Positions 16,044-24,202 are shown, counted from the stretch's first letter. The stretch: DNA of 33,227 nucleotides from Candidatus Peribacteria bacterium (GCA_018652265.1 JABICL010000018.1:1-33227), one strand, 5' to 3'. Made by a program: numbers and translations. Notes: generated by a model not told the origin, from the sequence alone.

Positions 16044-16356
16044 GTATAAACCCTAGGGGCCATCATCCTCTCTGCTCTGCGGTATAGCGCTTCAGAATAA
16101 GAGGTTATCTGAAACGCTGACTAAAAAACTCTCCAGTGTTCTTTCTGCGCCTTGCGTAGCCTAAGAACCGGTAAGGGGACCTCGCCAGGCCACGAGGAGA
16201 AACAAGGCGCCAAAGCAAGGCAGGAATAATAATGAGAAACCTCCTCATAACCCTTTCACATTTTAGGCTCAGTGGTGGACCATCTGGGAAATCATTGATA
16301 GCTCGCAAAGGGATAAAACAAACACAAAAAAGCTTCTCATCTGGGAGGCTTTTTTG
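16044..16356 (+). ncRNA. candidate structured RNA of unknown class
   Basis: About 310 nt without a convincing gene. On the plus strand it ends in an intrinsic terminator. Pairings that could form: GGTTAT (16103-16108)/ATAACC (16247-16252), GCGCCTTG (16147-16154)/CAAGGCGC (16203-16210), and CCTCG (16180-16184)/CGAGG (16193-16197) nested inside the second. I looked for RNase P, tmRNA, SRP and 6S hallmarks and found none. TATAAA at 16044 is only a weak start marker, so the 5' end is a guess. A 67-codon minus-strand reading (16105-16308) is not convincing as a gene. Confidence 0.35.
16326..16355 (+). terminator. intrinsic terminator, better paired on the plus strand
   Basis: A6, stem GCTTCTC (16332-16338), loop ATCT, GGGAGGC (16343-16349), T6. 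On the plus strand the two imperfect pairs are G-U wobbles; on the minus strand they become A-C mismatches. It could still serve the minus-strand TPR gene that ends at 16361. Confidence 0.65.
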
Positions 16357-16360
16357 TCAA

Positions 16361-17842
16361 TTATCTCTGAATCAGACTGTTATGCCTGTCTGCGGATTTC
16401 TTTGCCAAGATGTTATCCACACCAATAGATAAGTTATATGACTTCTTATAAGAAGATATAGCCTTGGAAAACTCCCCTATTCTTTCTTCTAGCATTGCCT
16501 TGTGATACCAGGCAGACGATAAATTTGGATTCTGATTAACAGAAGCATTCAGAAATATTGCAGCGTTATCGACGTCCCCTTCTTCTAGAGCTACCCATCC
16601 CACCATATCCAATACTTCAGGAATATCACCAAATTCGTCACGAATATCATCTAGTATTTCTTTTGCTTCTAAAAGACCATCTAAATGCTCTACTAGAAGA
16701 GATATCAGGTTCACATATACATTTACCTCTACTTCTTCTTCATTTTCTATAATTGACTGATAGTAAATCGCTGCGCTTGCAAAATCCCCCTTATTTTCGG
16801 ACATAACTGCCAACTTCTCCATTAAGTGTTTTTGTTTTGGAAAACCATTTTTGAGTGCGTACCCTAAGAATCTTTCAGCCTCATCTATGTCTTCTAATTT
16901 CTCATATGTAAGACCTAGAAAATACTGAATTTCTGATTTTTCAGGATCTAAATCATAAGCATTACTAAATGCAAAAAGAGCGCCATCATCATCTTGCAAA
17001 ATCAATCTACAATATCCAAGAATTATCCAAGCATCACGATAATCGCTCTCTTTTGAGACTACATCACTCAGAAGCATTTCTGAGACCGGACATTGCCCTA
17101 CGCTTGCTAGGGATCTTGCAATAAGAGTTTCTAAGTGAACATCTTTTCCCTCTTCAAACAAATCAAATTCATCATAAGCACCTTTCACAGATTTAACAGC
17201 ATGCAGTACAAAAGGATCTTTGCTAGCTAATAATAGCTCCAAAGAATTTTGAACTGATTCATGCTCTCTATTCAAAATATCTACCAACAAAAGTCCATAT
17301 GCATTTTCTGTAAAAGTAGAGTTCTTTTCGAAGAAAGATTTTGCAGAATCTATTTCACCATTCCGAATTAACATAAAACCTCTCAGAGCATCTATGACTT
17401 GTTCACTTACTCCACGGAAAGAAAGTAAGCCTAATATCGATTCAGCTCTTTCTTGATCCCCTATAAGAACAGCTATTTCAAATAACTTTCTCATTATGAG
17501 GATATCTCCACCCTGATTCTCAAAATCATATATCTCATTAGATATACCACCTATCTCTTCTGGAGAAAGCTTGGAATAGAGTGTCAAAACTTGCTGATAA
17601 AGTTCAAGGGCAGAGGTTAACTCTCCAGCAGAAAGAGCAGCATCTGCTTTTTTTACAAGAACATTTATAGAAAATTCATTGTCATCGAAATTATCCGATA
17701 TCAACTTATCGGAATTGTTTGCAGTATCTATATTTATAAACTCCTGAATCCTACCCGTATTCCACATTGCATAAGCTGCAATGATTATTAATATGCAACT
17801 AACGGCTGCCAATGCATACGAAAAAAACGGTTTCACAGACAT
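16361..17842 (-). CDS. membrane-anchored TPR protein
   Basis: 493 residues. One N-terminal TM (about 8-27) is followed by an array of ~10 tetratricopeptide-like repeats, e.g. SALELYQQVLTLYSKL, AWIILGYCRLILQDDDGALF and AWYHKAMLEERIGEFSKAIS. Acidic overall, with no catalytic motif; TPRs mediate protein-protein contacts, presumably on the outer face of the membrane. The ATG at 17842 has AAGG six bases upstream. Its promoter region is separated from the upstream operon by a palindromic element (17873-17959). Specific partners unknown. Confidence 0.8.
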   Translation of the reverse strand: MSVKPFFSYALAAVSCILIIIAAYAMWNTGRIQEFINIDTANNSDKLISDNFDDNEFSINVLVKKADAALSAGELTSALELYQQVLTLYSKLSPEEIGGISNEIYDFENQGGDILIMRKLFEIAVLIGDQERAESILGLLSFRGVSEQVIDALRGFMLIRNGEIDSAKSFFEKNSTFTENAYGLLLVDILNREHESVQNSLELLLASKDPFVLHAVKSVKGAYDEFDLFEEGKDVHLETLIARSLASVGQCPVSEMLLSDVVSKESDYRDAWIILGYCRLILQDDDGALFAFSNAYDLDPEKSEIQYFLGLTYEKLEDIDEAERFLGYALKNGFPKQKHLMEKLAVMSENKGDFASAAIYYQSIIENEEEVEVNVYVNLISLLVEHLDGLLEAKEILDDIRDEFGDIPEVLDMVGWVALEEGDVDNAAIFLNASVNQNPNLSSAWYHKAMLEERIGEFSKAISSYKKSYNLSIGVDNILAKKSADRHNSLIQR

Positions 17843-17872
17843 ATGATACCTTATGCTCCTTTGTGTTTACAT

Positions 17873-17959
17873 GCTTTCCTCGAGTGAGTCCGCCGGAGGC
17901 GGATGAATCGAGAGGCGCCTCTCCACTCGTTCGCCATGGCGAACTCGGTCGAGGAAAGC
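17873..17959. repeat. MITE-like palindromic element
   Basis: Perfect 11-bp terminal inverted repeats GCTTTCCTCGA (17873-17883) / TCGAGGAAAGC (17949-17959). Inside are CCGCC/GGCGG and a perfect 16-bp palindrome GTTCGCCATGGCGAAC (17929-17944). A second copy with the same ends is at 31940-32002. Confidence 0.75.
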
Positions 17960-17967
17960 CTTGATTT

Positions 17968-18573
17968 TTACTCCTTATCAATATCTGGAGTGAGCTCTCC
18001 ATCAACCCCTCTTGCTATCTGTTCTTTTGCTTCAGCTTCTGCAACATGTTTTGGAATCACATTTTCCACAGCGCCCCAAACAGCATCTTCTTCTTTTGGA
18101 AGAATAATAGTTACCTGATCTCCAACCTCTGCTCTATAGAAAGTAACCGAAGCAAGAAGAACGCGATATGATTTTCCTTCGGATAGCACTTTGTATTGTG
18201 CATCTTCATGAATCAAAGCTCCAACTACCAATCTTCTATCTACAGGATTTATTTGTTTATATACAAACTTGCCTTCGTCAGTAATTGTAAGTTTCATTCC
18301 ATCCCCCTCTACCAACTTACTTTTACTCGCATAGTTTGCAGGTACCGGATATGTTTCCCCCTCTGGATCTATCATATTTTGACCATCAAATATGCCTTCT
18401 ATTACTTTTCCATCAGAAACTGACGCGCTGGATTGAATTGATGCTTGAGCAGCATGCTTTAATTTAGAAGGATCTGCGATACCAGTAAATTCTGAAAGCA
18501 TATTACGAGCAGTCTTCAGAGAAGAGGTAGCTGAATCTATTAGCTCTTGTATTGTTAGAAGCTGATCATCCAT
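17968..18573 (-). CDS. conserved patescibacterial protein of unknown function
   Basis: 201 residues from the ATG at 18573 (MDDQLLTIQELIDSATSSLK); reading back to a GTG at 18615 would overlap the end of pfkB. An N-terminal helical part (1-60) is followed by a beta-rich domain (about 60-185) with VIEGIFDGQNMIDPEGETYP, SKSKLVEGDGMKLTI and YKQINPVDRRLVVGAL. I recall this block from uncharacterised proteins widespread in CPR genomes but know no function. No signal peptide. It lies 19 nt downstream of the kinase stop in the same operon. Confidence 0.7.
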   Translation of the reverse strand: MDDQLLTIQELIDSATSSLKTARNMLSEFTGIADPSKLKHAAQASIQSSASVSDGKVIEGIFDGQNMIDPEGETYPVPANYASKSKLVEGDGMKLTITDEGKFVYKQINPVDRRLVVGALIHEDAQYKVLSEGKSYRVLLASVTFYRAEVGDQVTIILPKEEDAVWGAVENVIPKHVAEAEAKEQIARGVDGELTPDIDKE

Positions 18574-18592
18574 ATTTTGTTTGAGGAATAAC

Positions 18593-19621
18593 TTATAATT
18601 GAGAAACCGAAACACTTGAATCTTTTAGCCTATTTCTGATTTCGGTGTCTGTTAGAAGCCCTGCCTGTGTACCTATATGTTGTATGACAGAAGCGCTGCT
18701 TATCATACCTGCGCATAATGCATCAGACAAGCTCATATCCTCATATATAGCCCAAGTAACACCAACAGCAAATGCATCTCCAGCTCCTGTAGTATCCACT
18801 ATTTTTATATCTTTGATTGCTTCTGCATTGAAGGTTTTCTCACCATCTGAGATATAAGCACCATTAGCTCCATCTGTGACACACATAATCTTAGCTCCTG
18901 CAGATACTCCAGTTTTCAATGCATCTTCTATTGAACTAGCTCTAGTAAACTTGAGAGCTTCTTCTGAATTTAAAAATAATATATTTGTATGCTTAAGTAA
19001 GTCTTTTATAATTTTTGCATCGAACCCATCTCTTATTTGTGAGCCCCCTGGATTCCAAACAAATTTGCAAAAATTTGTTTGTCCCGAGCGACCAGCGGGA
19101 GTCGAGGGACTGATCAAATCAACAACATCATCCAAAATCACGCACGAAACATCTGTTAAATGATTTAGAAATATCCATTTACTTTTCTTCAGAGAATCTT
19201 TTGGAAAAATAGGATCACATATATGTGCATTTACATTTGGAGAATATATTATTGATCTTCTTCCAGACTCTTCATCTACCAAGATTACAGAAAAACTTGA
19301 TACCTCATCTTCGACTATAAGAGCTGCATCTATAGATACACCTTCGTCTTCCAGATTTTTTTGTATTCTCTTTCCCCATTCATCATCTGCCATAACTCCG
19401 CAAAATTGTGCATTCATTCCCAGTCTAGAAAATCCTACAGAAGTGTTTGTCGCTCCTCCTCCACAACTTTCCGAAACACATTTTGCTTTTACTTTTCCTC
19501 CAAGAGGAAATTGAATATTGTCATTTGAAATTGTATGTGGAGCACATATAAAAACATCAAAAGCAGCACCACCAATAGAGGTTATATCGATACTCCCGTT
19601 TTTATCTGAAGCTTTTTCCAT
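18593..19621 (-). CDS. PfkB/ribokinase-family carbohydrate kinase with an in-frame repeat insertion
   Basis: 342 residues. It phosphorylates a sugar or nucleoside with ATP; the substrate cannot be read from the sequence. PfkB signatures: GGGATN (54-59) in the substrate-binding part and DTTGAGDAFAVG from 276, with the expected catalytic base Asp282 in GAGD. A KFVWNPGG strand lies mid-protein. Residues about 171-181 (SPSTPAGRSGQ) are encoded by a palindromic repeat unit (19081-19110) that normally sits between genes, so this kinase tolerates a loop insertion. The ATG directly abuts the upstream TAA, indicating an operon with the surface protein. Confidence 0.85.
   Translation of the reverse strand: MEKASDKNGSIDITSIGGAAFDVFICAPHTISNDNIQFPLGGKVKAKCVSESCGGGATNTSVGFSRLGMNAQFCGVMADDEWGKRIQKNLEDEGVSIDAALIVEDEVSSFSVILVDEESGRRSIIYSPNVNAHICDPIFPKDSLKKSKWIFLNHLTDVSCVILDDVVDLISPSTPAGRSGQTNFCKFVWNPGGSQIRDGFDAKIIKDLLKHTNILFLNSEEALKFTRASSIEDALKTGVSAGAKIMCVTDGANGAYISDGEKTFNAEAIKDIKIVDTTGAGDAFAVGVTWAIYEDMSLSDALCAGMISSASVIQHIGTQAGLLTDTEIRNRLKDSSVSVSQL
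19057..19110. repeat. palindromic element inserted in the pfkB coding sequence
   Basis: AAACAAATTT (19057-19066) / AAATTTGTTT (19071-19080), a perfect 10-bp inverted repeat, abuts GTCCC (19081-19085) ... GGGAC (19106-19110) enclosing CGAGCGACCAGCGGGAGTCG. The second part is of the intergenic TCGAGGGA repeat type. Confidence 0.6.
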
Positions 19622-21817
19622 TTATCTAAGGCGAACACCATAATCGTAGCTTGTAGCGATACTTGCAAGTAGCTTTTTTCTATCATTGTTTTTTTTCGCT
19701 ATAAGAATGCAGATACTTACAATTGCACCAAGCAGAACAGTCCATACTATAGATATCCCTCCACTTTGTGGCATTTGCACCTGAGAAGATGCTGCAGATA
19801 TATTCACTTTTCCATTTGTTATACCAGGTCCACCCATTGGAGCTATAGGAGACTCATTCGCACTAAAATGAAATCCTGGCTTACCTCCGCTACCTGGAAC
19901 AACAGTAGATTCAACTACGTCATTTATTACTTCTCCACCATCTTTAACTGCACTAATCAAAATGTAATAATTAATACCATTCATTAAATCAATAAATTCA
20001 TATGAATTTTTAGTTCCACTAACTATTCTTTGCTCTGTGTACATGCCAGGCTGTACTCCATATCTAATACTAAATTTAGATGCAGAAATATCATTTGGCA
20101 TAGTCCAATTTATAAATGCGCCATTTACTCTTGGCGTAACGATAGCTCCAAATATAGATCCTTGAGTTGCAGCAGATACTACTTCGCTTTTACTTACACT
20201 CTCACGATTTTGTGGATCCAAAGCAGAAACAGCAAAATAATATGTCTGGCTGCTATTTAATCCAGTGAGCCTAGCAGATGGAGCGCTAGAAGCGGTATCG
20301 ACATGACTACTAAGATCTTGAGCGCTAGGGCCAAAGTAAATACGATATTGAGCTGCGTTATGAACAGAAGACCATGAAACCAATACATCTTTCTCTACTG
20401 GCTGTGCTTTTACGCCAGCTACAACAGGCAGTCCTGTAGATTGCACAGTAAGAATCAGACTTTGTGAATTTCCATTACCAGCACTATCTTTTATAGTAAC
20501 TTGAATCGTATAGCTACCTGGCTGATCTGGAGCATCAATAGTTGCTTGATATGTACTTTTGCCATCATCACCTATTACACCTTCTGGCATTACTACTGGC
20601 TGATTACCTCCGACTTTTACACTTGCTTGATTACCTGAATCTGCAGAAATAGATACAGAAAATGCAGTGCCAGCCAAAACTGTATCTGGCATAAGAGTTG
20701 CATTGTGTATTTGTGGAGCTTCTGCATCTACTGTAACTTTTGCGGATTGTGACTCACGACCTATACCTCCTTCGCCTTCGCGAACCATAAACTCATATTG
20801 AGTTTTATTTGGATCCAGAGAAACTTGGAATCTAAATTTTCCATCCTTATCTGATTCACCAATTTTCAAAACTTCTGCTTCGCCATTAACAGTATTTAGA
20901 TTTACTAGTTCTAGATTTATATATGCAGGAGCAGTACCACTTATAGTTGCATTGTTTGCAATGGATCCTCCATCCTTTGGCATTTCTATTGCAATCTGTC
21001 CTTGCCCCACATTACTTGAACGACCAACTACTCGAAGCTCTATCTCACCAAACACATTTTCATCTTCATCATCTGAAATATACATAGTATGAGTTCCTGG
21101 GGTTCCAAACATAATAGCCAAAGGAAGATCTACTACTCCCCTATCTGAAGCAAAGAACTTAACGGCGCTTATAGGAATCTGTGCATCAGGATCTGTAGTT
21201 TCCACTATTACTTCTCCTATGTAGTCATCTACTCTTTTATCATTTCTATCTCTCGCAATTATAGAAATATCCATTTGTTCATTTATACGAACAACTCTGT
21301 TTTCTATTTCTATATCGAAGTGATCTATAAATCCACTTCTATTGTTATCCTCTTCTTCTTTATCTCTGTCGTACTCATCAAGCAAACTTGCTCCGAGTGA
21401 ACTCCTTCTACTTTCAGATGTATCTCTTGTATCAGATATTGGTGAAGAATCTCCAAGAAGTTCTCGAACAAGTTCTGCTGGAACATCTTCGAATACTTCA
21501 AACGATCCAGAGGTAATCTTATTTCCATCGCTGTCTTCTAGTTCAACATCATAATAACCAGCAATAGTAGTATCTTCTGCTCCAAGTTCTAATGTTGCTT
21601 TACCTCTACGCACTCTTACGCTTTCCTCTATAACATCTTCATCTGGATTAAAGATTACAAAGTTAACTTGCTCACTCTCATAATCATCCAAATCTTCTAT
21701 AACAATCTCTGTGCCAAATCCTGCGAAGGTATCTGCATCGAGCTCCTCTGCAGCCACACTTGTGGGCAGAAATAGTGCTATCAAGCCGACAATTATTGAT
21801 ATGTATTTGATTTTCAT
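19622..21817 (-). CDS. surface Ig-like/FnIII protein with MPQSG sorting-like tail
   Basis: 731 residues from the ATG at 21817; a TTG three codons earlier falls between the -10 and the likely transcription start. Signal peptide 1-22 (SVAA|EE). Acidic beta domains to ~260, Ig-like modules about 265-460 (IAIEMPKDGGSIANNATISG; YTIQVTIKDSAGN), two FnIII domains about 465-640 with YYFAVSALDPQNRES, a Gly-rich linker, then MPQSGG, a ~20-residue TM (ISIVWTVLLGAIVSICILIA) and KKNNDRKK. The tail resembles a sortase signal but continues 20 residues past the TM, so a simple TM anchor is equally likely. First gene of a three-gene operon. Confidence 0.8.
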   Translation of the reverse strand: MKIKYISIIVGLIALFLPTSVAAEELDADTFAGFGTEIVIEDLDDYESEQVNFVIFNPDEDVIEESVRVRRGKATLELGAEDTTIAGYYDVELEDSDGNKITSGSFEVFEDVPAELVRELLGDSSPISDTRDTSESRRSSLGASLLDEYDRDKEEEDNNRSGFIDHFDIEIENRVVRINEQMDISIIARDRNDKRVDDYIGEVIVETTDPDAQIPISAVKFFASDRGVVDLPLAIMFGTPGTHTMYISDDEDENVFGEIELRVVGRSSNVGQGQIAIEMPKDGGSIANNATISGTAPAYINLELVNLNTVNGEAEVLKIGESDKDGKFRFQVSLDPNKTQYEFMVREGEGGIGRESQSAKVTVDAEAPQIHNATLMPDTVLAGTAFSVSISADSGNQASVKVGGNQPVVMPEGVIGDDGKSTYQATIDAPDQPGSYTIQVTIKDSAGNGNSQSLILTVQSTGLPVVAGVKAQPVEKDVLVSWSSVHNAAQYRIYFGPSAQDLSSHVDTASSAPSARLTGLNSSQTYYFAVSALDPQNRESVSKSEVVSAATQGSIFGAIVTPRVNGAFINWTMPNDISASKFSIRYGVQPGMYTEQRIVSGTKNSYEFIDLMNGINYYILISAVKDGGEVINDVVESTVVPGSGGKPGFHFSANESPIAPMGGPGITNGKVNISAASSQVQMPQSGGISIVWTVLLGAIVSICILIAKKNNDRKKLLASIATSYDYGVRLR

Positions 21818-21828
21818 AAAATCCAATA

Positions 21829-21834
21829 ATTATA
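21829..21834 (-). promoter_or_regulatory. -10 box (TATAAT) 11 nt before ATG
   Basis: GCTATAAT ends 11 nt before the ATG at 21817. No Shine-Dalgarno in between. Confidence 0.5.
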
Positions 21835-21855
21835 GCAGAAAACGCGATTTACTGC

Positions 21856-21861
21856 TACAGT
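21856..21861 (+). promoter_or_regulatory. -10-like TACAGT 7 nt before ATG
   Basis: TGCTACAGT, an extended -10 form, ends 7 nt before the ATG at 21869. Confidence 0.35.
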
Positions 21862-21868
21862 TCCCTAG

Positions 21869-22396
21869 ATGAGACTATTTGGGCCTATTCTGCTCACATT
21901 TCTACTTACATCCTGTTTCGGGGGATCCTGCAGTGAAAGCGTATCTGCTGGCCCTATCTCGATGTGTATAGGCAGCGACTGGGAACAAGTTCCGGAAGAA
22001 ACCCTTAGAGAAGAGGGTGTTCCAGAGGAAACCTTGGCTGCTTTTCAGCTAAAAGAACAACGTGCAGGACAGAGAGATAACATAGTGGTAACAGAAGAGA
22101 ATTTGCCATCACCTGTAAGCTCAAAGTTATATGCAGATGTAAATTTGCAAGCAGTAGGAGCTACAGAGGAATATACAATTATAGAAAATCGCGAAGTAGA
22201 AGTTGGTGGCACAGAAACTATTCTCCACATCTTCACCGCCAAACCAGTTCCTGATCTGCCTGCCAGACGTTTCTACCAGATAAGCCTTACTAAGGGTATG
22301 AAAGGCTACGTAGTTACTGGAACACTACCTTTCACAGTCGATAAAGTAATAGAAGATGGGCTTATAGAGATGATTATGAGTGGGAAGTTAAAATAA
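21869..22396 (+). CDS. lipoprotein, possible PsbP/DUF1795-like fold
   Basis: 175 residues. Short lipoprotein signal MRLFGPILLTFLLTSC with Cys16 as lipidation site, then a second Cys pair (21, 33). The mature part alternates strands and helices (NREVEVGGTETILHIFTAKP, RRFYQISLTKGMKGYVVTGT), an arrangement like the single-domain PsbP/DcrB (DUF1795) lipoproteins; this is only a resemblance. Divergent from the surface-protein operon with about 50 bp between starts. Downstream is a hairpin at 22401-22431. Confidence 0.75.
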   Translation: MRLFGPILLTFLLTSCFGGSCSESVSAGPISMCIGSDWEQVPEETLREEGVPEETLAAFQLKEQRAGQRDNIVVTEENLPSPVSSKLYADVNLQAVGATEEYTIIENREVEVGGTETILHIFTAKPVPDLPARRFYQISLTKGMKGYVVTGTLPFTVDKVIEDGLIEMIMSGKLK

Positions 22397-22400
22397 CAAA

Positions 22401-22431
22401 ACAAGCTTCATATTTTTCATACGAAGCTTGT
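22401..22431. terminator. hairpin between convergent genes
   Basis: Perfect 9-bp stem ACAAGCTTC (22401-22409) / GAAGCTTGT (22423-22431), 13-nt loop, just after the lipoprotein stop and before the minus-strand lysine-rich gene's end. No good U tract on either side. Confidence 0.4.
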
Positions 22432-22445
22432 ATGCAGACATGAAT

Positions 22446-22586
22446 CTATTTCTTCTTTTTAGGAGCTGCTTTTTTTACAGCTTTCTTTGTAACCTTTTTC
22501 TTTGGAGCTGCTTTTTTTACAGCTTTCTTTGTAACCTTTTTCTTTGGAGCTGCTTTTTTTACAGCTTTCTTTTTTGCCTTGACCAT
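22446..22586 (-). CDS. 46-residue lysine-rich histone-H1-like protein
   Basis: Translates as MVKAKKKAVKKAAP and onward in 14-residue tandem units (KAVKKAAPKKKVTK, about 2.7 copies), ending KKKK; 26 of 46 residues are Lys. The composition matches the C-terminal tails of histone H1, bacterial H1-like proteins (HctB, AlgP) and some HU proteins, which bind DNA or RNA through charge. The DNA repeats with a 42-bp period. It lies 54 nt downstream of the RimK-like gene on the same strand, so they may share a transcript, though TATACT at about 22605 could be its own -10. Overlooked easily because it is short and low in complexity. Confidence 0.7.
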   Translation of the reverse strand: MVKAKKKAVKKAAPKKKVTKKAVKKAAPKKKVTKKAVKKAAPKKKK

Positions 22587-22640
22587 GAAAAAATTGGGGA
22601 ATGAAGTATACGTCGCTATAACGGAAAATCTATTAATTTG

Positions 22641-23540
22641 TTACACACTATTTTCCGAAACCATGTTCAAGCGTATCTGTACAAATTCAAGAATCTGACG
22701 TGCGACATTAATTTTTGTTGCCTCTTCAAATCCTTTAAAGCCTGGAGTTGCATTAACTTCGCAAATACGAAAAGAAGATCCATCAAACAATAAATCCACT
22801 CCAGAAAGTTCTAAACCAATAGTATTTGTAGATTCTATAGCAAGCCATTCCATTTCTGGTGTAACATCTGCATTTTCTACTTTTCCACCAATTGAATAAT
22901 TGGCTTTAAACGACCCCGGCTTTGCCTTGCGAAGCATTGCACCAATAACACGACCTCCTACAACAATTACTCGCAAATCTTTACCCAAGCTATCTTTCAT
23001 ACATTCCTGAAAAATTATATTAGACTTAGGGTCAATCATATCTACTACATCGCTTAATGCATTCTCAGTATCACATATCATTGTACCTCTACCTTGTGAT
23101 CCAGTAATTTTTTTCAAAACCAAAGGAAAAACAAATTCTTTTTTTATGAGCTCCAAATTTAATGGAAACTTAGCAAGCATTGTCTTTGGTATAGGAATAT
23201 TTTTTCTAGAAAGCATTTGAATAGTAGCAAGCTTGTCAGCAGCAACACGAATTGCTCTATTATTATTTAAAATAAAAACACCAAGCTGCTCCAAATGTCT
23301 AAGTATCGCCAGTCCAAAATAGCTCTGTCCTATACCCCTAGGTATTACACAATCTGGCAACTTATCAACAGTGTTACCATGCAACCTTATACTTCTTTTT
23401 CCTTCCTGAGTAACTATAAGATCGCATTCATGTGGCAATACTACATGTAGATCTATATCCATTTTTTTTGCTTCTTCGGTAAATCTATTTATTCCATAAC
23501 TGGAGGCATCTTCTGTGTTTGTCAAAACCCATATTTCCAT
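22641..23540 (-). CDS. RimK-family ATP-grasp ligase
   Basis: 299 residues, the usual size. ATP-grasp ligases of this family join an amino acid (often glutamate) to a carboxylate through an acyl-phosphate. Seen here: the RimK-type N-terminal domain (MEIWVLTNTEDASSYGINRF), NNNRAIRVAADKLATIQMLS before the ATP-grasp core, LVLKKITGSQGRGTMIC for the nucleotide-binding lysine and glycine loop, GKDLRVIVVGGRVIGAMLR, and EVNATPGFKGFE with the Mg-binding Glu/Asn. TATAAT ends 11 nt before the ATG and there is no Shine-Dalgarno. The target could be ribosomal protein S6, a cofactor, or the lysine-rich product downstream; the last is speculation. Confidence 0.85.
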   Translation of the reverse strand: MEIWVLTNTEDASSYGINRFTEEAKKMDIDLHVVLPHECDLIVTQEGKRSIRLHGNTVDKLPDCVIPRGIGQSYFGLAILRHLEQLGVFILNNNRAIRVAADKLATIQMLSRKNIPIPKTMLAKFPLNLELIKKEFVFPLVLKKITGSQGRGTMICDTENALSDVVDMIDPKSNIIFQECMKDSLGKDLRVIVVGGRVIGAMLRKAKPGSFKANYSIGGKVENADVTPEMEWLAIESTNTIGLELSGVDLLFDGSSFRICEVNATPGFKGFEEATKINVARQILEFVQIRLNMVSENSV

Positions 23541-23551
23541 AGTAGAAAAGA

Positions 23552-23557
23552 ATTATA
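23552..23557 (-). promoter_or_regulatory. -10 box (TATAAT) 11 nt before ATG
   Basis: GATATAAT upstream of the RimK-like gene; TTAGTT about 16 bp further upstream is a weak -35. Confidence 0.5.
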
Positions 23558-23640
23558 TCAAAAATTTATAGAAAACTAATATCAGAATAATGAGTAAAAA
23601 TTTGAACATCTTAATGTATAATGTCAAAGTTGAACTTTTA

Positions 23641-23646
23641 TATAAT
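23641..23646 (+). promoter_or_regulatory. -10 box (TATAAT) of tRNA-Cys
   Basis: TATAAT ends 9 nt before the first tRNA base. A second TATAAT lies at 23617-23622. Confidence 0.45.
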
Positions 23647-23655
23647 GGCTTAATT

Positions 23656-23730
23656 GGTCCGGTAGCCAAGTGGTAAGGCAGAGGTTTGCAAAACCTTCAT
23701 TCGCGAGTTCGATCCTCGCCCGGACCTCCA
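23656..23730 (+). tRNA. tRNA-Cys (GCA)
   Basis: 75 nt including an encoded CCA. Acceptor GGTCCGG pairs with CCGGACC, D stem GCC/GGC, anticodon stem GAGGT/ACCTT with loop TTGCAAA giving anticodon GCA, T stem GCGAG/CTCGC with loop TTCGATC. The discriminator base is T (U73), as expected for tRNA-Cys. Confidence 0.95.
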
Positions 23731-23789
23731 CAGTTGAATTCGAGCTGAACTCAAGCACGAAGTGCGCAGAGTGAAGCCGAAGATACTGT

Positions 23790-23825
23790 GTCCTCCGAAG
23801 CTCGCCTTAGCGAGCGAAGGGGGAC
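23790..23825. repeat. palindromic repeat downstream of tRNA-Cys
   Basis: GTCC (23790-23793) and GGAC (23822-23825) enclose GCTCGC (23800-23805) / GCGAGC (23810-23815). Similar in type to the element inside pfkB. The rest of the tRNA-to-lipoprotein gap (23731-23866) holds further GAAGTGCGCAGAGTGAAG-like repeat debris. Confidence 0.55.
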
Positions 23826-23869
23826 GTACAAGATTTATGAGTCGCAAGATACTTTAGCGTAGGTGGGTG

Positions 23870-23875
23870 TACAAT
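23870..23875 (+). promoter_or_regulatory. -10 box (TACAAT) 9 nt before ATG
   Basis: GTGTACAAT ends 9 nt before the ATG at 23885 and argues against the in-frame GTG at 23867 as start. Confidence 0.5.
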
Positions 23876-23884
23876 ATTTATAAA

Positions 23885-24202
23885 ATGCTCAGAACACTAT
23901 TCATTATTGCACTACTTACTTCCTGCTCCCCAAAGCAGGAGATAGACGAAAAACGTATAACTCAACACGTAAGAGATAACATAAATAGCTTCATAGAAAT
24001 GGAGCCAGTTCTAGGAGCAGATTCTTTTTATGCATATGAAATTGATTTTTATCCAGAAAATAAACTTATCGCATATTTCGAAGATGGACACATAGGAGGA
24101 TACCTACTCGCAGAATATAACTTACAAAAAGGGCAGATAGTCATACTGCCTATAAAAGAAGTCCCTATAGAAAGACTGGATGAATTGATGAATGAATTGT
24201 AA
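23885..24202 (+). CDS. small lipoprotein, unknown
   Basis: 105 residues from the ATG at 23885. Lipobox LLTSC within MLRTLFIIALLTSCSPKQ gives a lipidated Cys14. The mature ~90 residues are acidic and alpha/beta (DSFYAYEIDFYPENKLIAYF). No family recognised. Its last 11 bases overlap the start of the VCBS/SLH gene in another frame, so the two are probably co-transcribed and translationally coupled. Likely an envelope accessory of the surface protein that follows. Confidence 0.7.
   Translation: MLRTLFIIALLTSCSPKQEIDEKRITQHVRDNINSFIEMEPVLGADSFYAYEIDFYPENKLIAYFEDGHIGGYLLAEYNLQKGQIVILPIKEVPIERLDELMNEL

Noticed and set aside
16105-16308. 67-residue basic minus-strand protein
   Set aside because: It lies over palindromic sequence, has no plausible start signal and no recognisable domain; the Arg-rich composition follows from the GC-rich repeat.
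16044-16356. RNase P RNA, tmRNA, SRP or 6S RNA
   Set aside because: No GAGGAAAGUC block, no T-loop GUUCGA with CCA end, no GGAAGGAAGCAGC block, and no long central-bubble hairpin could be found on either strand, so the class is left open.
23650-23847. 65-residue minus-strand reading frame
   Set aside because: It is antisense to tRNA-Cys and repeat debris, with no protein-like features.
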